Below, one piece after another: positions 24,815-37,034 of a stretch of 64,000 nucleotides of DNA. Every line of letters begins with the position of its first letter. The first letter of the stretch is position 1. The stretch covers positions 1 through 64,000 of the forward strand of contig NW_025931631.1 in NCBI RefSeq assembly GCF_000764305.2. Reading direction: 5' to 3'. The position numbers and the translations under genes were made by a program. Below the pieces are notes generated by a model, which worked only from the letters and a program-made list of their open reading frames with translations, searched no databases and was not told the origin of the DNA. The DNA comes from Hyalella azteca (lineage: Eukaryota > Arthropoda > Malacostraca > Amphipoda > Hyalellidae).

Positions 24815-26726
24815 TTTTAAAGCATTTTTCATATTCGGCCGTGTCTGTCCCGAACGTATCAGGTACCAATTACGCACGCCCCACGATCGCCCCAAGCTCG
24901 ATGAGTAGTTACACAAGATTCCATTTCGGCGCTTATTTTGCTACGGCAACCGGAACCTAAAGCGGACATTGAGCTTCTAATTTACCCTGTCATAAGAATT
25001 TGGGGCGTCCGTGTGCCAGCAGCTGACAGGTCTTCGAATTTCGATAGGGTAGTGAGTAAAAAATGATTAACAGCTTCCCGCTAGGTCAAAACTTGAATAA
25101 ACGAACTTAGATTTCATCTTTTCCCGAGAAATTCATTCCGGGGTAGCGGAGAGAGCGCGTAACATTACTTCAAAATTTGCTTCGAAATATTTTCGATCTA
25201 TTAGTTTAAGTATTTATGTCTTGAGTTCTGACAAAGCTAAGTTACGAAAAAAATGTATATTCGTGCTGCAAATAAGGCTATGCATACAAATAAGTATCAA
25301 AAGTCTCATGAAATCTTCTTGAAAATCCTTACAGCCCTTCATTATTTTCTGAACAAATTTATATGGGCATTCTCTCTATATCATCCATTTTATTTATAAG
25401 CCTTTCCTACATCCGCCTGTATTTTATGCCTCCGATTCCTTGAAACTTGATTCCCCATCTTCGAAGTTATCCAACTATGAATAACGGTATATCATTTATA
25501 TTCTCCACATCTCGTTAATGTCATTTACCACTCTGATAAATATTTACTATGTAAATTATTTTGGTGTTTTAACTGGAGGTGGCGCTCGGAATAAATTGTA
25601 AGTCAGAATACTGTATTTCATATTACAAGTCAAAAACGGATAAAAAGCACTGAGCACATATCATTTTCTAAAATATTTACCATAACAATAGTCCAAATGC
25701 ACTATGCCACATATAAAAAATCCATAAAACTGCCTGTTTTCAAAAGTGATGGCTAACATAAAAAAATTCCTCCGTTTCTAAGCAGACAGTCGACAATCCG
25801 CGAATCGCCTAAAATTTGGAATGCGACGTGGATGTTCTAACTTGTAAGGCTTGCAGCGGCAGTTTTATCTGCTAGTTTTAACTTTTCGCAAAGGTGATGA
25901 TAATTTCAATACATGTGTGCTTTTGAAGAAATTTAATTGGAAATGTGTTTTCGTCGTTAAATTAGCTTAGAATTGTGGTTTAAATATTTCCATTTGATCA
26001 ACAGGAAAGTGAAATCTTCACTATGATTTTTTGTTGATTTTTTCAGGCGTTTTTTTTTTTTTTTTTGGTAAAATGTGGATTTTATTTAGTTTAAAATTTG
26101 GGTGGAGGTTTTACTTAAATACAAACTAACGAGCAAAATAACTGGTAAACTTCTACGGAGGAAGAGAAATGTAAGCCCGATGCCTTATACCATTCAATTA
26201 AATATTAAAATTGAATATCCTTCAATATCTGTCGATGAAATACAAGTTACTTTAAAATGCAAATCTGCAAAATAAAATCTGCATAAAAAACATTATTAAT
26301 TATATGGCCAATCCAATAGTCATATTGTGCTAATCAAATGCAACTTTGCTTGATGTAATTTTCTATCGTTAACATAGGGAATTACTAAACACTAAACAAG
26401 GTCATTATGCTAGACAAATTCACCTGTGCAGAAGTTTTGCCAAAAATTTCCGTAAGAAAGACTCCATCATCGTGCCGTTTATAAGATTATTCCAACAGCT
26501 TCCAATTATTTAAGAAAAGATAATATTCAAGTTGCCCAAGTATCAACATCTATTCGATTAAATGTAAAATTGAAATCAATTGAAATTTACGCTGGGATAT
26601 TCGGTGGCTCTCCCGCTGCCGTTGCGGCCTCATCAATCACATGACTTGAGCGCGGGGGAGTTCATAATTAAACTCAATGGCAATGAGCAGAGAGAGATGC
26701 AGGAGGTGGGGGCTCATGTCCACATA
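24815..26726. other. unique sequence, nothing recognised
   Basis: Contains a 17-T homopolymer at 26050-26066. A GC-richer patch at 26580-26720 gives a 61-codon frame with no recognisable domain. Confidence 0.55.
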
Positions 26727-27580
26727 ATGTATCAATGCAGAGATGCTCGTTCATTCGCGTATTGATGAATAGAAAAATCTATATATTACTGCAATAATGA
26801 TTTATTCAACTTATATTAATGCAGAGATGCTCGCTAATCCGAGTATTGATGAATAGAATATCTATCTATCTATCTATATATCTAACTATATATCTATTGA
26901 AAAGAATAATATCTATATACAGGGTGAACCAGAATTAACTGACCCTTTTAATTTGTTAATAAATAAAAAACTAAGAACGTCATGAAGTTGAAACTTGTTT
27001 TATTTAAAAGAAGAACATTTTTATGGTAATATTGTATTCTAGTTTGTAGGACACAATAACTAACTAGGATACATTATTACATACAATATTTTAACTAATA
27101 CATATTGTTATTACATAATAAATATTTTAACTAATACAAATAATAAAATATTGTAATAGGATACAATATTTTAACTAGGATAAAATATTACCATAAATAA
27201 ATTCTTCTTTTAAATAAAACAAGTTTCAACTTTATAACGTTCTTAGTTTTTTATTTATTAACAAATTAAAAGGGTCAATTAATTCTGGTTCACCCTGTAT
27301 TATTGCAGATATACTTGATTCATTTTGTATTAATGCAGGAAAGCTCGTTCATTCGCATATTTCTGAATGAATGTTTCTTTATACTCCTGCAGAGATTCAT
27401 CTTGTATTAATGTTGAGACGCTCGCGAAATCATGCATTGATGTATTGATGATTCCTACTTCATGTTAAAATATAGAGATGCTCAGTATTTCATTTATTCA
27501 GCATTAGATTCTCGCCACATCTTGTATAGATGTTGAAATGCTCTCTATTTCGTGTAATAATGCACAGCTAGATGTTCTTC
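26727..27580. repeat. degenerate minisatellite field, interrupted by a MITE
   Basis: A motif AATGCAGAGATGCTCG...GTATTGATGAATAG is nearly identical at 26734-26771 and 26818-26856. More diverged forms follow the MITE at about 27332, 27408, 27470 and 27518. An imperfect TCTA/TATC microsatellite (26860-26901) lies within. The field predates the transposon insertion because related units occur on both sides. Confidence 0.65.
26918..27299. mobile_element. Tc1/mariner-type MITE, 378 bp, complete
   Basis: The element spans 26920-27297 and begins CAGGGTGAACCAGAATTAAC; the right end is the complement, ending GGTTCACCCTG. Terminal inverted repeats extend about 115 bp each, with only a few substitutions near positions 20, 62-66 and 95-103 of the arm. 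The target duplication is TA (26918-26919 and 27298-27299). The short interior is made of tandem 'aggatacaatattttaacta'-like words and has no ORF, so it is non-autonomous and could form a long hairpin RNA or DNA. High arm similarity suggests a relatively recent insertion. Confidence 0.92.
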
Positions 27581-28115
27581 ACATCATCACATGATGAAAA
27601 GATACTCTTCAAATCATGGTTCGATATTCCACATTGTTTAATGATGTATAGGCATGTTCTCTATATTAGCAGATAATGTAGTGATATTATTTACATTATT
27701 TATCGATGTGAAGATGTTCATCTGCCTTTCAGTGTTTGTGGTCATCAAACGCCACATGTAGAATTATTATTATTCAAAGTTGTATATAGCCTTAAAGTAT
27801 TGACAATGACTTGGGTAAAGCGACACAGAGATTACAATGACGTTCAGAAACAAATATTGTCAGGCTGAAACTCGATGCAAAATCTTAAAAGAATACGCAC
27901 TGTGTAGGCCAATTCGGCTTCAATATTTATGTGGTTTTGTAACTATTTTTCTGGGATGTCGCGAATTGTTCCTTGTCATATCCAATCTGCTACATGTTTT
28001 GTGGCTCTTTGATAACCAATTAATATTATTTTTATGCCTGTGAAGATTTAGAGAGTTACTTAGTAATGCTAGTTATATTTACTAGTATGTCAGAAAGCAA
28101 GTCTCATTGATTTCT

Positions 28116-28145
28116 TTCATTTCAAGTGAGCCCACTTGAAATGAA
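28116..28145. repeat. perfect 13-bp inverted repeat, 4-nt loop
   Basis: TTCATTTCAAGTG (28116-28128), loop AGCC, CACTTGAAATGAA (28133-28145). Confidence 0.95.
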
Positions 28146-31057
28146 TTATTATTAAGACATGGACCTTTCATGCAGTTCCCATTATAGTCGCCATTAATCT
28201 CGCGCTACAGCACTAAAGCCGTCTAATGAAGAGAGTGTTTACGTTGCCTGTCTGAAAACAACTTCAAGACGTTCCTGGGTGACGATCGGAAACTCCTCCT
28301 TTTTCGAAATAAATAAATATCTCATTTCTCAAAATAAATAAACACTTCCTTTTTCATGAAAAAATTTCTCATTCGGAATAATTTTTTTTCTATCTTGGTG
28401 ATGGATCAACTCTTCTTTCCACGTGTTGAATTTACTTCTGTTTTTTTTTTTTTGTGGCAAAGAAAGTTCTGTTTTTTTTTTCTTTTAAAATACCAAAAAT
28501 ATGGTTAAACTTGATCCTAACGAAATTGAGCTATACATTTACGACTGCCACGGTCTAGATCGACAACTGTCGCACTACAATTGCAATGTTTAATAAAAAT
28601 TTGGCAGTCCTCAAAAGACCGCTCAATAAATAAATATGAAAAGCCTTCAGTGACCCCAGACGTTAGAATAATGATTGTAAGAAAAGAATGAATATAAGAG
28701 ATGATTAAAAACTATAATAATTCCAATATTAAGCAATAAATACAAAGAAAATGAATCGCGCAATCGCTTATCTCATATCAGCCTTCAAACCGCTGTCATA
28801 GCTTCAGAGCCTATCCAAGTGTTGGATCAAGGGACCAATGACAAGTAAACTCGTTCCTCATCGCGGTCAACTCAGAGGTGACTTGAAATCAAAATAAGAA
28901 ATACACGGGAGCTGACTTATAATAAGACAATATATTACCCTGCGTTCCTTAATAGTATTAATTGCATTTCTTAGGCCAGAGCCACTTATAATATAGACTT
29001 TTTAAATTATTACCTTAGTTCATATCGCTGAATGGGTTGTTCATATTATATATCTTAGTTCACATCGATGGAAATATTTTAATGTTAAATTGTCGAACAC
29101 ACATTTATGTATAAATTTATTCACTAGTAATGATGATAATAATTAAATTTTTTTATTAAGCATAAAATTATAGGCATCAAGTGACGATCGCAGATATTCA
29201 TAATTGCAGTACAAATCGAAAGCGCATAGTCAACAAAAATTGTATAATATCAATCTTTACACAGTTCTTGGTGCTTGTTTAACATTGCGAATCAATAAAC
29301 TTATAAAAGAACCCTGGAACCATTGAAGGTGAATTCCAGTTGAAAATTTTCATTTCTTCATTTCTGTTTATTCAAACCAAATGAAGATATATCAATTATT
29401 TCGTCGGGGCAAGTTTTTCCCATCTAAACTTACAGTTTTAGTCGACATTTTCTGCATCTTGAATTTCAATGCTGAAAATAAGTAATCTGAATTAATAACT
29501 TTCCAATAATGCCATAAAAAGAGCAGGTTGTAAAATTTACTAAACTAAATTTACTAAATAAAACAACGTTTTGTTCATGATAGATAATCCAGAGTCAAAC
29601 GTGAGCGCATTATGCAGTTTTGCTGCATTAATAACATGACATCTGAAGTATCAATAAAACTGTGATTGCTTATGCTTGAAAGAAAACACTGGTTTATTAC
29701 ACAATAAAAATAATTTATGGCAGTCATTGAGAGACCGAATACAAAACATTGTCTAATAAAACTTGGAATTGAACTCAAGAGACTCATTGAGAGATGCTTA
29801 GGCCTGTGTTAGTTCAATGCACTGGAGGAGCGAGAATTTGGAGAAAAATACTTTTTGCGTGAATATAATTTACGATCTTAAGATTACCTTCTTATATCTT
29901 CTTAATTTTCCGCTCCCCATAAACAAAGTACCCAAGAATATTAATTTTTATTCAAGTAATAAATAAATGGCTAGAGTCTCAAACAACAGGTTGAGACGTC
30001 CCTGTGTTTATACTAGGGATACCCCTGACTCGTGTCCCGACGAATTGAAAATTTCATTAAAATTTAAATTCAACATTGTCAACAATCAACGGCACTGCAA
30101 TCATGTTCCAGTGAATTCTCGAGCGTCCTCAGAATCGTCAGGTCGCATTTAGTCTAGTCACCATTTTTAAATAGCTAGTTCATCAAATGGTTACAATCAA
30201 AATATTTACCAATGGTTATACAAAAATATTTAGGCCAAAACTAATTTTTCTGGTTTATATGCAATGGCTTACACCACTCTAAGAGTTCGTGACTTCTTAA
30301 GAATGGATCCTTCGATTCTTCTAATCAATTGATAAAATTTTGAAATGAAAGAATTTATCAAATTCAATTTCTGAAAACCGTTGTACCCTAAACTTAGCTA
30401 TTCATCTTAAATTTCAATTTATTTAATGATTTCTCTTGCAATATTCTCGGATGCGGAACGATTTCAATTGTTTCGAATGTGTCAATTTCCGTTAGCGATA
30501 TTTTTTGCGTTCAGCCGATCTGTCAACGAAGCCAATATTTCATTTTTAATATTAAAAACCAAAAACCAACAACTGAAAACCTAAAAATTTCATGATGCGT
30601 TAGGAATTATCTCAAAATAACAAGGCTTTTTCTTGTCAAAAATCCAGGCTGCGTCTGATCGGCCGGCTATTTGATTTTTACGAAACAGCCGTATTTTCAA
30701 TTGCCGAAATTAGGCACGAGAAAAATTGTATCTACTTAATAATTCACCGGGATTGACAGAATCTGCTTTAGAATTTCTCCCGGAGGAGATCAATTTTTGA
30801 ATGAAATTATTGTATCTTTAGTTACTTTATCCAATCTAGAATTCAAAATTGAAAGAAAGTAATATATGACAATACGGACAATGATTAGGAAAAATCACTG
30901 CAGTATGAATCATTATAAATAAGTAGCAACGAAGATGAAGATCCAATGTTGAACAATAAATTCAACGGTCACAGACTACGGTGTTTCTCAATCAAAATAT
31001 GTGTCGCATTTGGTAAAGATATTATTGTTGCATCCACTGTTTTAGTTCCGTCTGATG
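28146..31057. other. unique AT-rich sequence, no gene recognised
   Basis: Two AAATAAATAAA-containing units are in tandem at about 28305-28352, and T-runs lie near 28440-28480. An ATG frame with a good start context (AAATAAATGG) runs 29967-30152 (61 codons), but no domain is visible and no exon evidence supports it. Confidence 0.5.
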
Positions 31058-31252
31058 CTACAGTTTCTGCATTTGTTTTTTTACCGGTATTCCCGTCATT
31101 GTTTTGTCTGCCGCGGTTGTCGTCGAGATATTGTCGTAATTTTTATGTTTCATTGGTGTTGTTACCGATAGTGTCAAACTAAAAAACCACAATAGTGATA
31201 TAATTTGTAAGTCTTTTGTTAGTACTTGAATAAAATCTTTCTGAATTATCAT
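31058..31252 (-). CDS. possible small secreted-protein ORF or first exon (hypothetical)
   Basis: I do not recognise this product. A minus-strand frame of 64 codons starts with a true ATG (31250-31252). Around residues 17-31 it shows a hydrophobic core, IISLLWFFSLTLSVT, after a charged start (MIIQKDF), the layout of a signal peptide. Polar Thr/Asn/Lys-rich sequence follows. A second minus-strand frame in the same interval is also open and N/T-rich (through GTKTVDATIISLPNATH), so an intron or frameshift might join them. A possible splice donor, ACCG|GTAAAA, lies near residue 55. No homologue, poly-A signal or promoter supports it. A chance ORF remains the main alternative. Confidence 0.2.
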   Translation of the reverse strand: MIIQKDFIQVLTKDLQIISLLWFFSLTLSVTTPMKHKNYDNISTTTAADKTMTGIPVKKQMQKL

Positions 31253-34200
31253 CTAAATTATTGTGAAATTTTTTAGTATCCAGCGGAGTCATCTCCAATT
31301 TTAGCATTTGCTAATGGGTATTGATCAAAATCCACTGGACACTTGATTATAATTTGAGGCATTTAGGGTCAGCCATCGTCAAATTTTTTGGTCTGAATGG
31401 GAGTCTCTCACCGAGACTCAAAAACGAAAGATTACAGTTTGCAATGAGAACTCGTGTTGTGCTGACTCTTTTATTTAGATTTGCATTTTTCTCCGTAGAT
31501 TATTGTTGAATATATGATTTAACTTTCGTGTATTTATGAGCTATGTTTTTTGCACTGCGTCACAGATGTATCATTAATTAAATATATTCCTCATAAAGGC
31601 AGCCGATTGTATTGACGCATAAGCTGTTGAATATTTACTGCCAACAGAATCATCAACTGATTTTGTAAGTTTATTTCGCAGGGTAATGTGAATTATAGCC
31701 GATACCCAGAGATTCAGAAGCTATAACTTTTGACAATCTGTGCAATTTGTTTTCCTCTATTTAAGTATCTGTACCTTCTAAAGAATGAAATGAAGGAGAA
31801 CGAGATTTGAAATTTGTGTACTCATATTGATGGCGGCAGAATTTTCTGCGCTCTAACTTGCAATTATCGAGTTAAATTCACAAAAAAATGCATAATTAAC
31901 AGAATTCCGACTCGACTCATCATCACCGGTGAATTAAAAAATATTCAAATCCAAAAACATGAGTTAATTTGTGCTAAATGAATGATGAAGTCTTCAAATT
32001 TTAGTTCGACGTCTTATTAATAACGTACACAACCTGATGTTAATTTATTTTGAAATTTAGCCTTGTCTGCTACCTTGATAACTCATATTTCAATTCAACC
32101 ATTAAATTGGGAAAACATGAATATTTTTTCTGATGGAAAAATAAATATTTTTGAACAAAATATTCACAGAAAAAGAAGGTTGTCTGTGATAAGTTTCCAA
32201 AATGTGGCGTTTACATAGAGCCTATTGATGTCTGAAGTTTGAAAATAACTTATGTCGCAAAAAGATAGCCGCTCCAATGAGCGACGTTAATCCGGCTGAA
32301 ATCCGCCTAAATTTTTTTCAATTTGCATTGGTGATCAAATCCGCCGGAAGTCTTGCTGATCACGATTGGCAAACAGTTTCAGCATTTCGAATCCTTCAAT
32401 AAAGTGCTTCAACGATTTGACAGGCACTTCCTGTCTCCAATTAACCTGTACTCTGAGAGAAATCCATGCGAAACGCACGAAATTTAATCGAAATATTTCC
32501 TTGGACGTCAATTGCCGTTTAGAAAAATTTCGCATCGCTCACTGCCGGGCGCCTGGATGTTAAATTCTTAAACCCTTCATTTTCATATGCATTTCTCGTC
32601 AACAATGCTATTCGTGCCTGATGAATTGGGAACGAAAGCTCCGTCAGTACAAAAAGGATTAAGCGTCTGTCAGTTCAACATGTTCATTTTGTATTCAGCT
32701 TTGATTATGCCATGTATGTCGACCTATCGCCGATTCTTAACCACCCGGCAACTTTGCATTTATTGATCAGGATTTTTACAACTATAGTTGCGGGTTCCAA
32801 GCCCCCAACTCGCTGCTCCAATTCTTGCAATCATAAACCTCAACCAAGATATTTTTTCCTCGGTACGTTGCAACAATCTAAGAATCGAACGCGCGGAACT
32901 GAATTTTTTAACAATTTCGATAGAATTGAGATTAGCTATTCAGTGTTCATTTTTCGTGTAACATAAACGGAAAAAATTGGGCAACCACATTCAATGGATC
33001 CAAATAATATATATCTGCCTCCATGTTGATTGAAGATCCAGCGATTATCACTGGATAACAAATATCGTCTTTTTCCTGAGACAGAACAGAAATAAAATTT
33101 TTCTCATTTATTTTTTTACGCTGATTATAAATATAACATTTTTCTCATTCAATTTTTACGCTGAATTCAATATCAAACTGAAATTTCTGTGTTAGCTCAT
33201 CCTTATATGCAATGTATTTTTATGTTTATGAATAACTGTATTTATGTGTTTTTATGCATTTCGCGTTAGAAACACTAGGGCATTTATGTGCTCGCTTCTC
33301 TACAGCTCCTGGACATTCTCTTGCTATTGTCGAATAGTAATCTGCCATCATTGAGGTTCTCCATTTACCCGATATCGTTTTCCCACCCCAGCCATCTTCT
33401 GCATGATGGCGTTCACAACGATCGTCACCACGATCGTAAAGGGAGTTCTCCAAGTCACGATCGATTTATTCGTTGTTCTGTATGTATAATACAGCAGCAA
33501 GACACGTTTCAATGCCATGGCGCCAGCAGTGTATAATGTATGTCAGAACATGCCAGAACAGATAATATTTACCTTTTATATTATATTGATACAGATATTA
33601 CAAACCTGACAGCCAACGGCGATTTGCAAGCCTTTTTGTCAAGGCAATCATTGCATGGGTAAACGGTGCCAAAATTAGTAAAGTTTGCATATTAGGCGTG
33701 TGAGGAGAAAATAACCTGGTAACTGCAGAGTAAAGTGATCCAAGGTTCTGCGACACTAGGATATAAAAGTTAGTGCAAGTTCTGTTGCCCAAAAGAAAAG
33801 CCACGTGCGCTATTGAGCAACTTCTGGAAGTTTTGCCTAATGTTTAACTCTTGGCTAATTTTATTTGCAGTGATAACGAGCATTTTGCTCTGTTTTGTGT
33901 TTAGAAATTAAATTGAGGATTAAGCAACTATTCTATGATGGAAGACGCTGTTGTGGTCGCAAAACATTGACTAAGTCAACATACCTCTTATTCTTAATCC
34001 CCAATGTTAATTTCATTCAATTAGAACTTCTCTGCTCGGATCCGAATTTTTAATGTAGCTGAGGATAAATTTTCATGGTTATGGTTACGTACATTATTAA
34101 CTATTGCTTTGGAAGGATGCAGTAACAAGATCGAAGAATTTCACAATGACTAAACATATTATTGGTGATTGGAAGTTGAAATTGAATTGTTTGTGAATGT

Positions 34201-34315
34201 TATTTGAAATTTGGGCGGAAAACATACCCCGACATTTGGACACCCTACATGATGCCAAATTCATTGCCAAACTGGTAGCAATTGGATAGAAGTCTTCCAT
34301 CTGTCACATAAAACT
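31253..34315. other. unique AT-rich sequence, no gene recognised
   Basis: A 41-bp tandem duplication (ATTTTTCTCATT...TTTTTACGCTGA) is at 33097-33178. Frames at 33226-33536 and 33598-33804 on both strands have no recognisable product. Confidence 0.5.
33488..33529. repeat. 42-bp dispersed repeat, copy 1
   Basis: Starts AATACAGCAGCAAGACACGT and ends CGCCAGCAG. Copy 2 is at 34669-34710, same orientation, with a few substitutions between. Not recognised as a tRNA or other RNA gene. Confidence 0.75.
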
Positions 34316-34592
34316 CACAGCAGTAGGGCTCCAGCTGGCCTGCAAGTTCCACAGCAGCAGAGATCCAGCTGGTCTACAAGTTCCACAGCAGCAGGGCTCC
34401 AGCTGGTCTACAAGTTCCACAGCAGTAGGGCTCCAGCTGGTCTACAAGTTCCACAGCAGCAGGGCACCAGCTGGTCTACAAGTTCCACAGTAGCAGGGCA
34501 CCAGCTGGTCTACAAATTCCACAGCAGCAGAGCTCCAGCTGGTACAGTAATTCCTCTGCAGCAAGGCCCCAGTTAGCAGCGTACAAGTTCCA
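34316..34592. repeat. 34-bp minisatellite, ~8 copies
   Basis: The unit is CACAGCAGCAGGGCTCCAGC followed by TGGTCTACAAGTTC. Copies start at 34316, 34350, 34384, 34418, 34452, 34486 and 34520, and a degenerate one follows. The unit is not a multiple of three, so it does not encode a protein repeat. Each unit has the palindrome CCAGCTGG, which contains an E-box (CAGCTG), giving about seven evenly spaced sites. It is much more GC-rich than its flanks. Confidence 0.95.
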
Positions 34593-34668
34593 CTATACTA
34601 CGGAGCCTTGCATTACAACAGCCGCAAATTTGTACTGTGACCAGAAAAGTAACAGATACAAGTTGAAC

Positions 34669-34710
34669 AATACAGCAGCAAGACACGTTACCATGCTACG
34701 TCGCCAGCAG
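34669..34710. repeat. 42-bp dispersed repeat, copy 2
   Basis: Matches 33488-33529: AATACAGCAGCAAGACACGT, then ATGC and CGCCAGCAG. Only about 75 bp separates it from the 34-bp minisatellite, which also uses CAGCAGCA words, so the two may share origin. Confidence 0.75.
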
Positions 34711-35212
34711 GCTGCTCTGCTGAAATTATTATTTTTTATTTTGATTTTTTTTTATTTTTGGTCATCAAATTTTCGGTAATGTTGCAAGTGAACATTTCTC
34801 ATGTCAGCAAGCTGGTAGTTGAATTATTTAATTTTTTGCATTCACAGTGGTAGTGTAAATAACGATTTTATTCAACAACGGCTTTTCGACTGTAAGCTAA
34901 GCTCTGGCTTATGCAAATTCAGAGCAAGCCTACTTTACCTCGCTGCGAAGTTGCATATATTTACAGTTATTTCCAACAACGTTGGCTGGCAATATCAGCA
35001 TCATAATATCGTCAACACCGCCGTTGTCAAATTGAGCTGCAAGACATCGGGCTTTGAAATCCCAGCGATATATGAAACTTCATAAGGCATGGGTAATTTG
35101 CAAGGGAAGGAACTTTAAGGAAATAACTTAGCTCATTGAACTGAATGAGAAAGCTTGAAAATGTAAATTTATAGATCTGTAGGTTTAAATAGAAGATCCA
35201 TGTACGAGTTTA
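34711..35212. other. unique sequence, nothing recognised
   Basis: An 88-codon plus-strand frame (34819-35085) begins at TTG rather than ATG and shows no known domain. Confidence 0.5.
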
Positions 35213-35300
35213 TGCAGGTTGATTCACGGAAACGTCCCGATTCGCTAGCTCAATAAAAAAACGAGTAGAGATATCATTATAGAGTTAATTTCACTTAAAA
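35213..35300. repeat. dispersed repeat fragment, copy B (ACAGGGTGATT family)
   Basis: TGCAGGTTGATTCACGGAAA (35213 onward) through AGCTCAATAAAAA parallels 9353-9394, with matching spacing of the words GATT, CGGAAAC, GATT and AGCTCAATAAAAA. Probably a truncated transposon end. The right limit is not clear. Confidence 0.45.
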
Positions 35301-35853
35301 ATTCATTTCTCGAAATTTTTATCTCTTAGTTTCCAAGATGACACAGAACTAATGACGGCCTCCATTGTCAATGCATTCAGTCATTCAATGCCGTTATTCC
35401 TCTTTTTAAAAAAATTCTTCTCCACCATAATGTCCAGACAATATCGGTTACGCAGTATACTATAAGTTTCAGCCGCTAGATATTTCCAGTGCCAAGCATC
35501 AAACAGAGAAAGAAACTTTAAAGTTTGATTGATTGACTCTCATGACTGCGTCCGATGACCTCAAAAGTTTTAATTAAGATAATTGTCCTTAATCCTATTT
35601 TTCGATGGTTTATTTCTCTTTCCTCCATTCTCAGAACTCTATCGCATAATGGAAAGTATCAGCTAACTAATATCCACCTCATCATTGGTAAGCATACTTT
35701 TTTAATCTCACTGTGATTTAACTTGGTATTCTCCGTCCGAAGCAATGATGTATTATTGAAGGAGTGTTTTTCGTCAAGATTAAAATGCCGTATCATTGTA
35801 TTATTGTATTAATCTCTCAGTTTTCCCTCGGTTGTTTCCCTCTCAGCTCAGCC

Positions 35854-36169
35854 TCATTTCCATCCAGCCGCAATTAAATGGAAATTAGTCTTCGTTTTAC
35901 CATCCAACATAAAGGAAAATCCGCTGTTCTCGCAGAACATCAAATCGTGGTGCAGAAAAGCCGCAATAAGTCGATCGCTATCATCAAATTCCTTGTCCGA
36001 TGTGATGCCTTGCCGCGTTCACCACAAATATGAGGCCAAGTTTGGTGCTTTCTCTGCCTCGGCTCGTACCTTGAAGAACTTTTCAATCTATGGCCCGTAA
36101 CTCAGCGCTGCTTTCCCGCCATTGCTCCTGCGTGGGCCAAAACAGATCCTCGACGGCTTTGTAGGGAGG
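35854..36169 (-). pseudogene. unidentified broken coding exon (minus strand)
   Basis: I cannot name the protein. Read on the minus strand, a good acceptor (TATTTTATTTACAG, ending at 36170) is followed by an open frame containing YKAVEDLFWPTQEQW, which stops at 36085-36083. The frame shifted by one base opens at 36087 and continues about 78 codons, with words such as EKFFKVRAEAEKAPN and DRLIAAFLHHDLMF, to a stop at 35856-35854. It is broken once by TGA at 36021-36019. The two segments have balanced, protein-like composition, unlike the AT-driven ORFs around them, and the base composition is higher in GC. The simplest reading is one exon with a frameshift and a nonsense change, so a pseudogene or a mis-assembled exon. 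Chance open frames remain possible. No partner exon was found. Confidence 0.4.
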
Positions 36170-36949
36170 CTGTAAATAAAATACCTTATTAGACCAAACA
36201 ATACGTCAAGGAATTACAATAATTCCTGTAGAGGCGAGGCTGATGATATACAATGGAAATAATCACAGGTTTTTTTTCTCTTGCGAGAGAAGTTACGATA
36301 ATAAATTCTTATGAGTGAACCGTCGCATTCTGGACTGAAGCTAACACTCCAAGAGGACATAATACTCCAGAAATTATTCTTAAATTTTGTAAATATTAAA
36401 CTGTATATATTTTAATTAACCTAGAACGTAAGAACCACCTTAATGTACCTTGTTCCAAAATTGGAAGTTCTTATCCACCAATTTATTTAAAATTGAGCCA
36501 GTGAATTTATTTTCTTCACAGGTTCTTCAAGTGGGAGCTAAGTATAAAACATCGTTCAACATCAATCTTCTCAAATTAAGAAAGAATCAAACTTGATTTA
36601 TTCATGTAAACCCAGTACATATAGATATTAGTCTCTATTCTAGTCCACGTCAAGATAACCGTGTAAACCGATTCTTTAAACATTTTTGAATTAATCTCAT
36701 TACCTTTTTAGGTTTCGGTCGTCTGATTTTCAGTTTTAAAGAAATGAGTGAAGCGCTGTACAGAAAACGATTCACTTCCAGCTCCTGTTATAGGTTCAAC
36801 CTGACCAAGCTTGACCCAGCACAATAGAATATCAATGCTACTATATCGACTTTGCTGGTGCTATAAGAAAGTGTGACACTACATGGACAAAGAGTCATTC
36901 ATTTCTTTGAATGCGCCTGTTCCCATTTAATTTATCTCTACTGCAATGT
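36170..36949. other. unique sequence upstream (minus sense) of the broken exon
   Basis: AT-rich. If 35854-36169 is an exon, this would be intron in minus-strand sense. No second exon is recognised here. Confidence 0.45.
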
Positions 36950-37034
36950 GAAATTTTAATATCACAAAAAATGTTAATATCACAAATTTGAAAATTGAAA
37001 TTGAATTGTGAAATTTTAATATCACAAATTTTAA
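36950..37034. repeat. TTTTAATATCACAA word repeat
   Basis: The word TTAATATCACAA appears at about 36958, 36974 and 37017, and again on the other side of the transposon at about 37404. One more unit was split by the insertion at 37035. Confidence 0.7.

Noticed and set aside
34316..34592. Regular 34-bp repeats considered as a CRISPR array
   Set aside because: Copies are head-to-tail with no unique spacers, no cas genes are present, and the window is eukaryotic.
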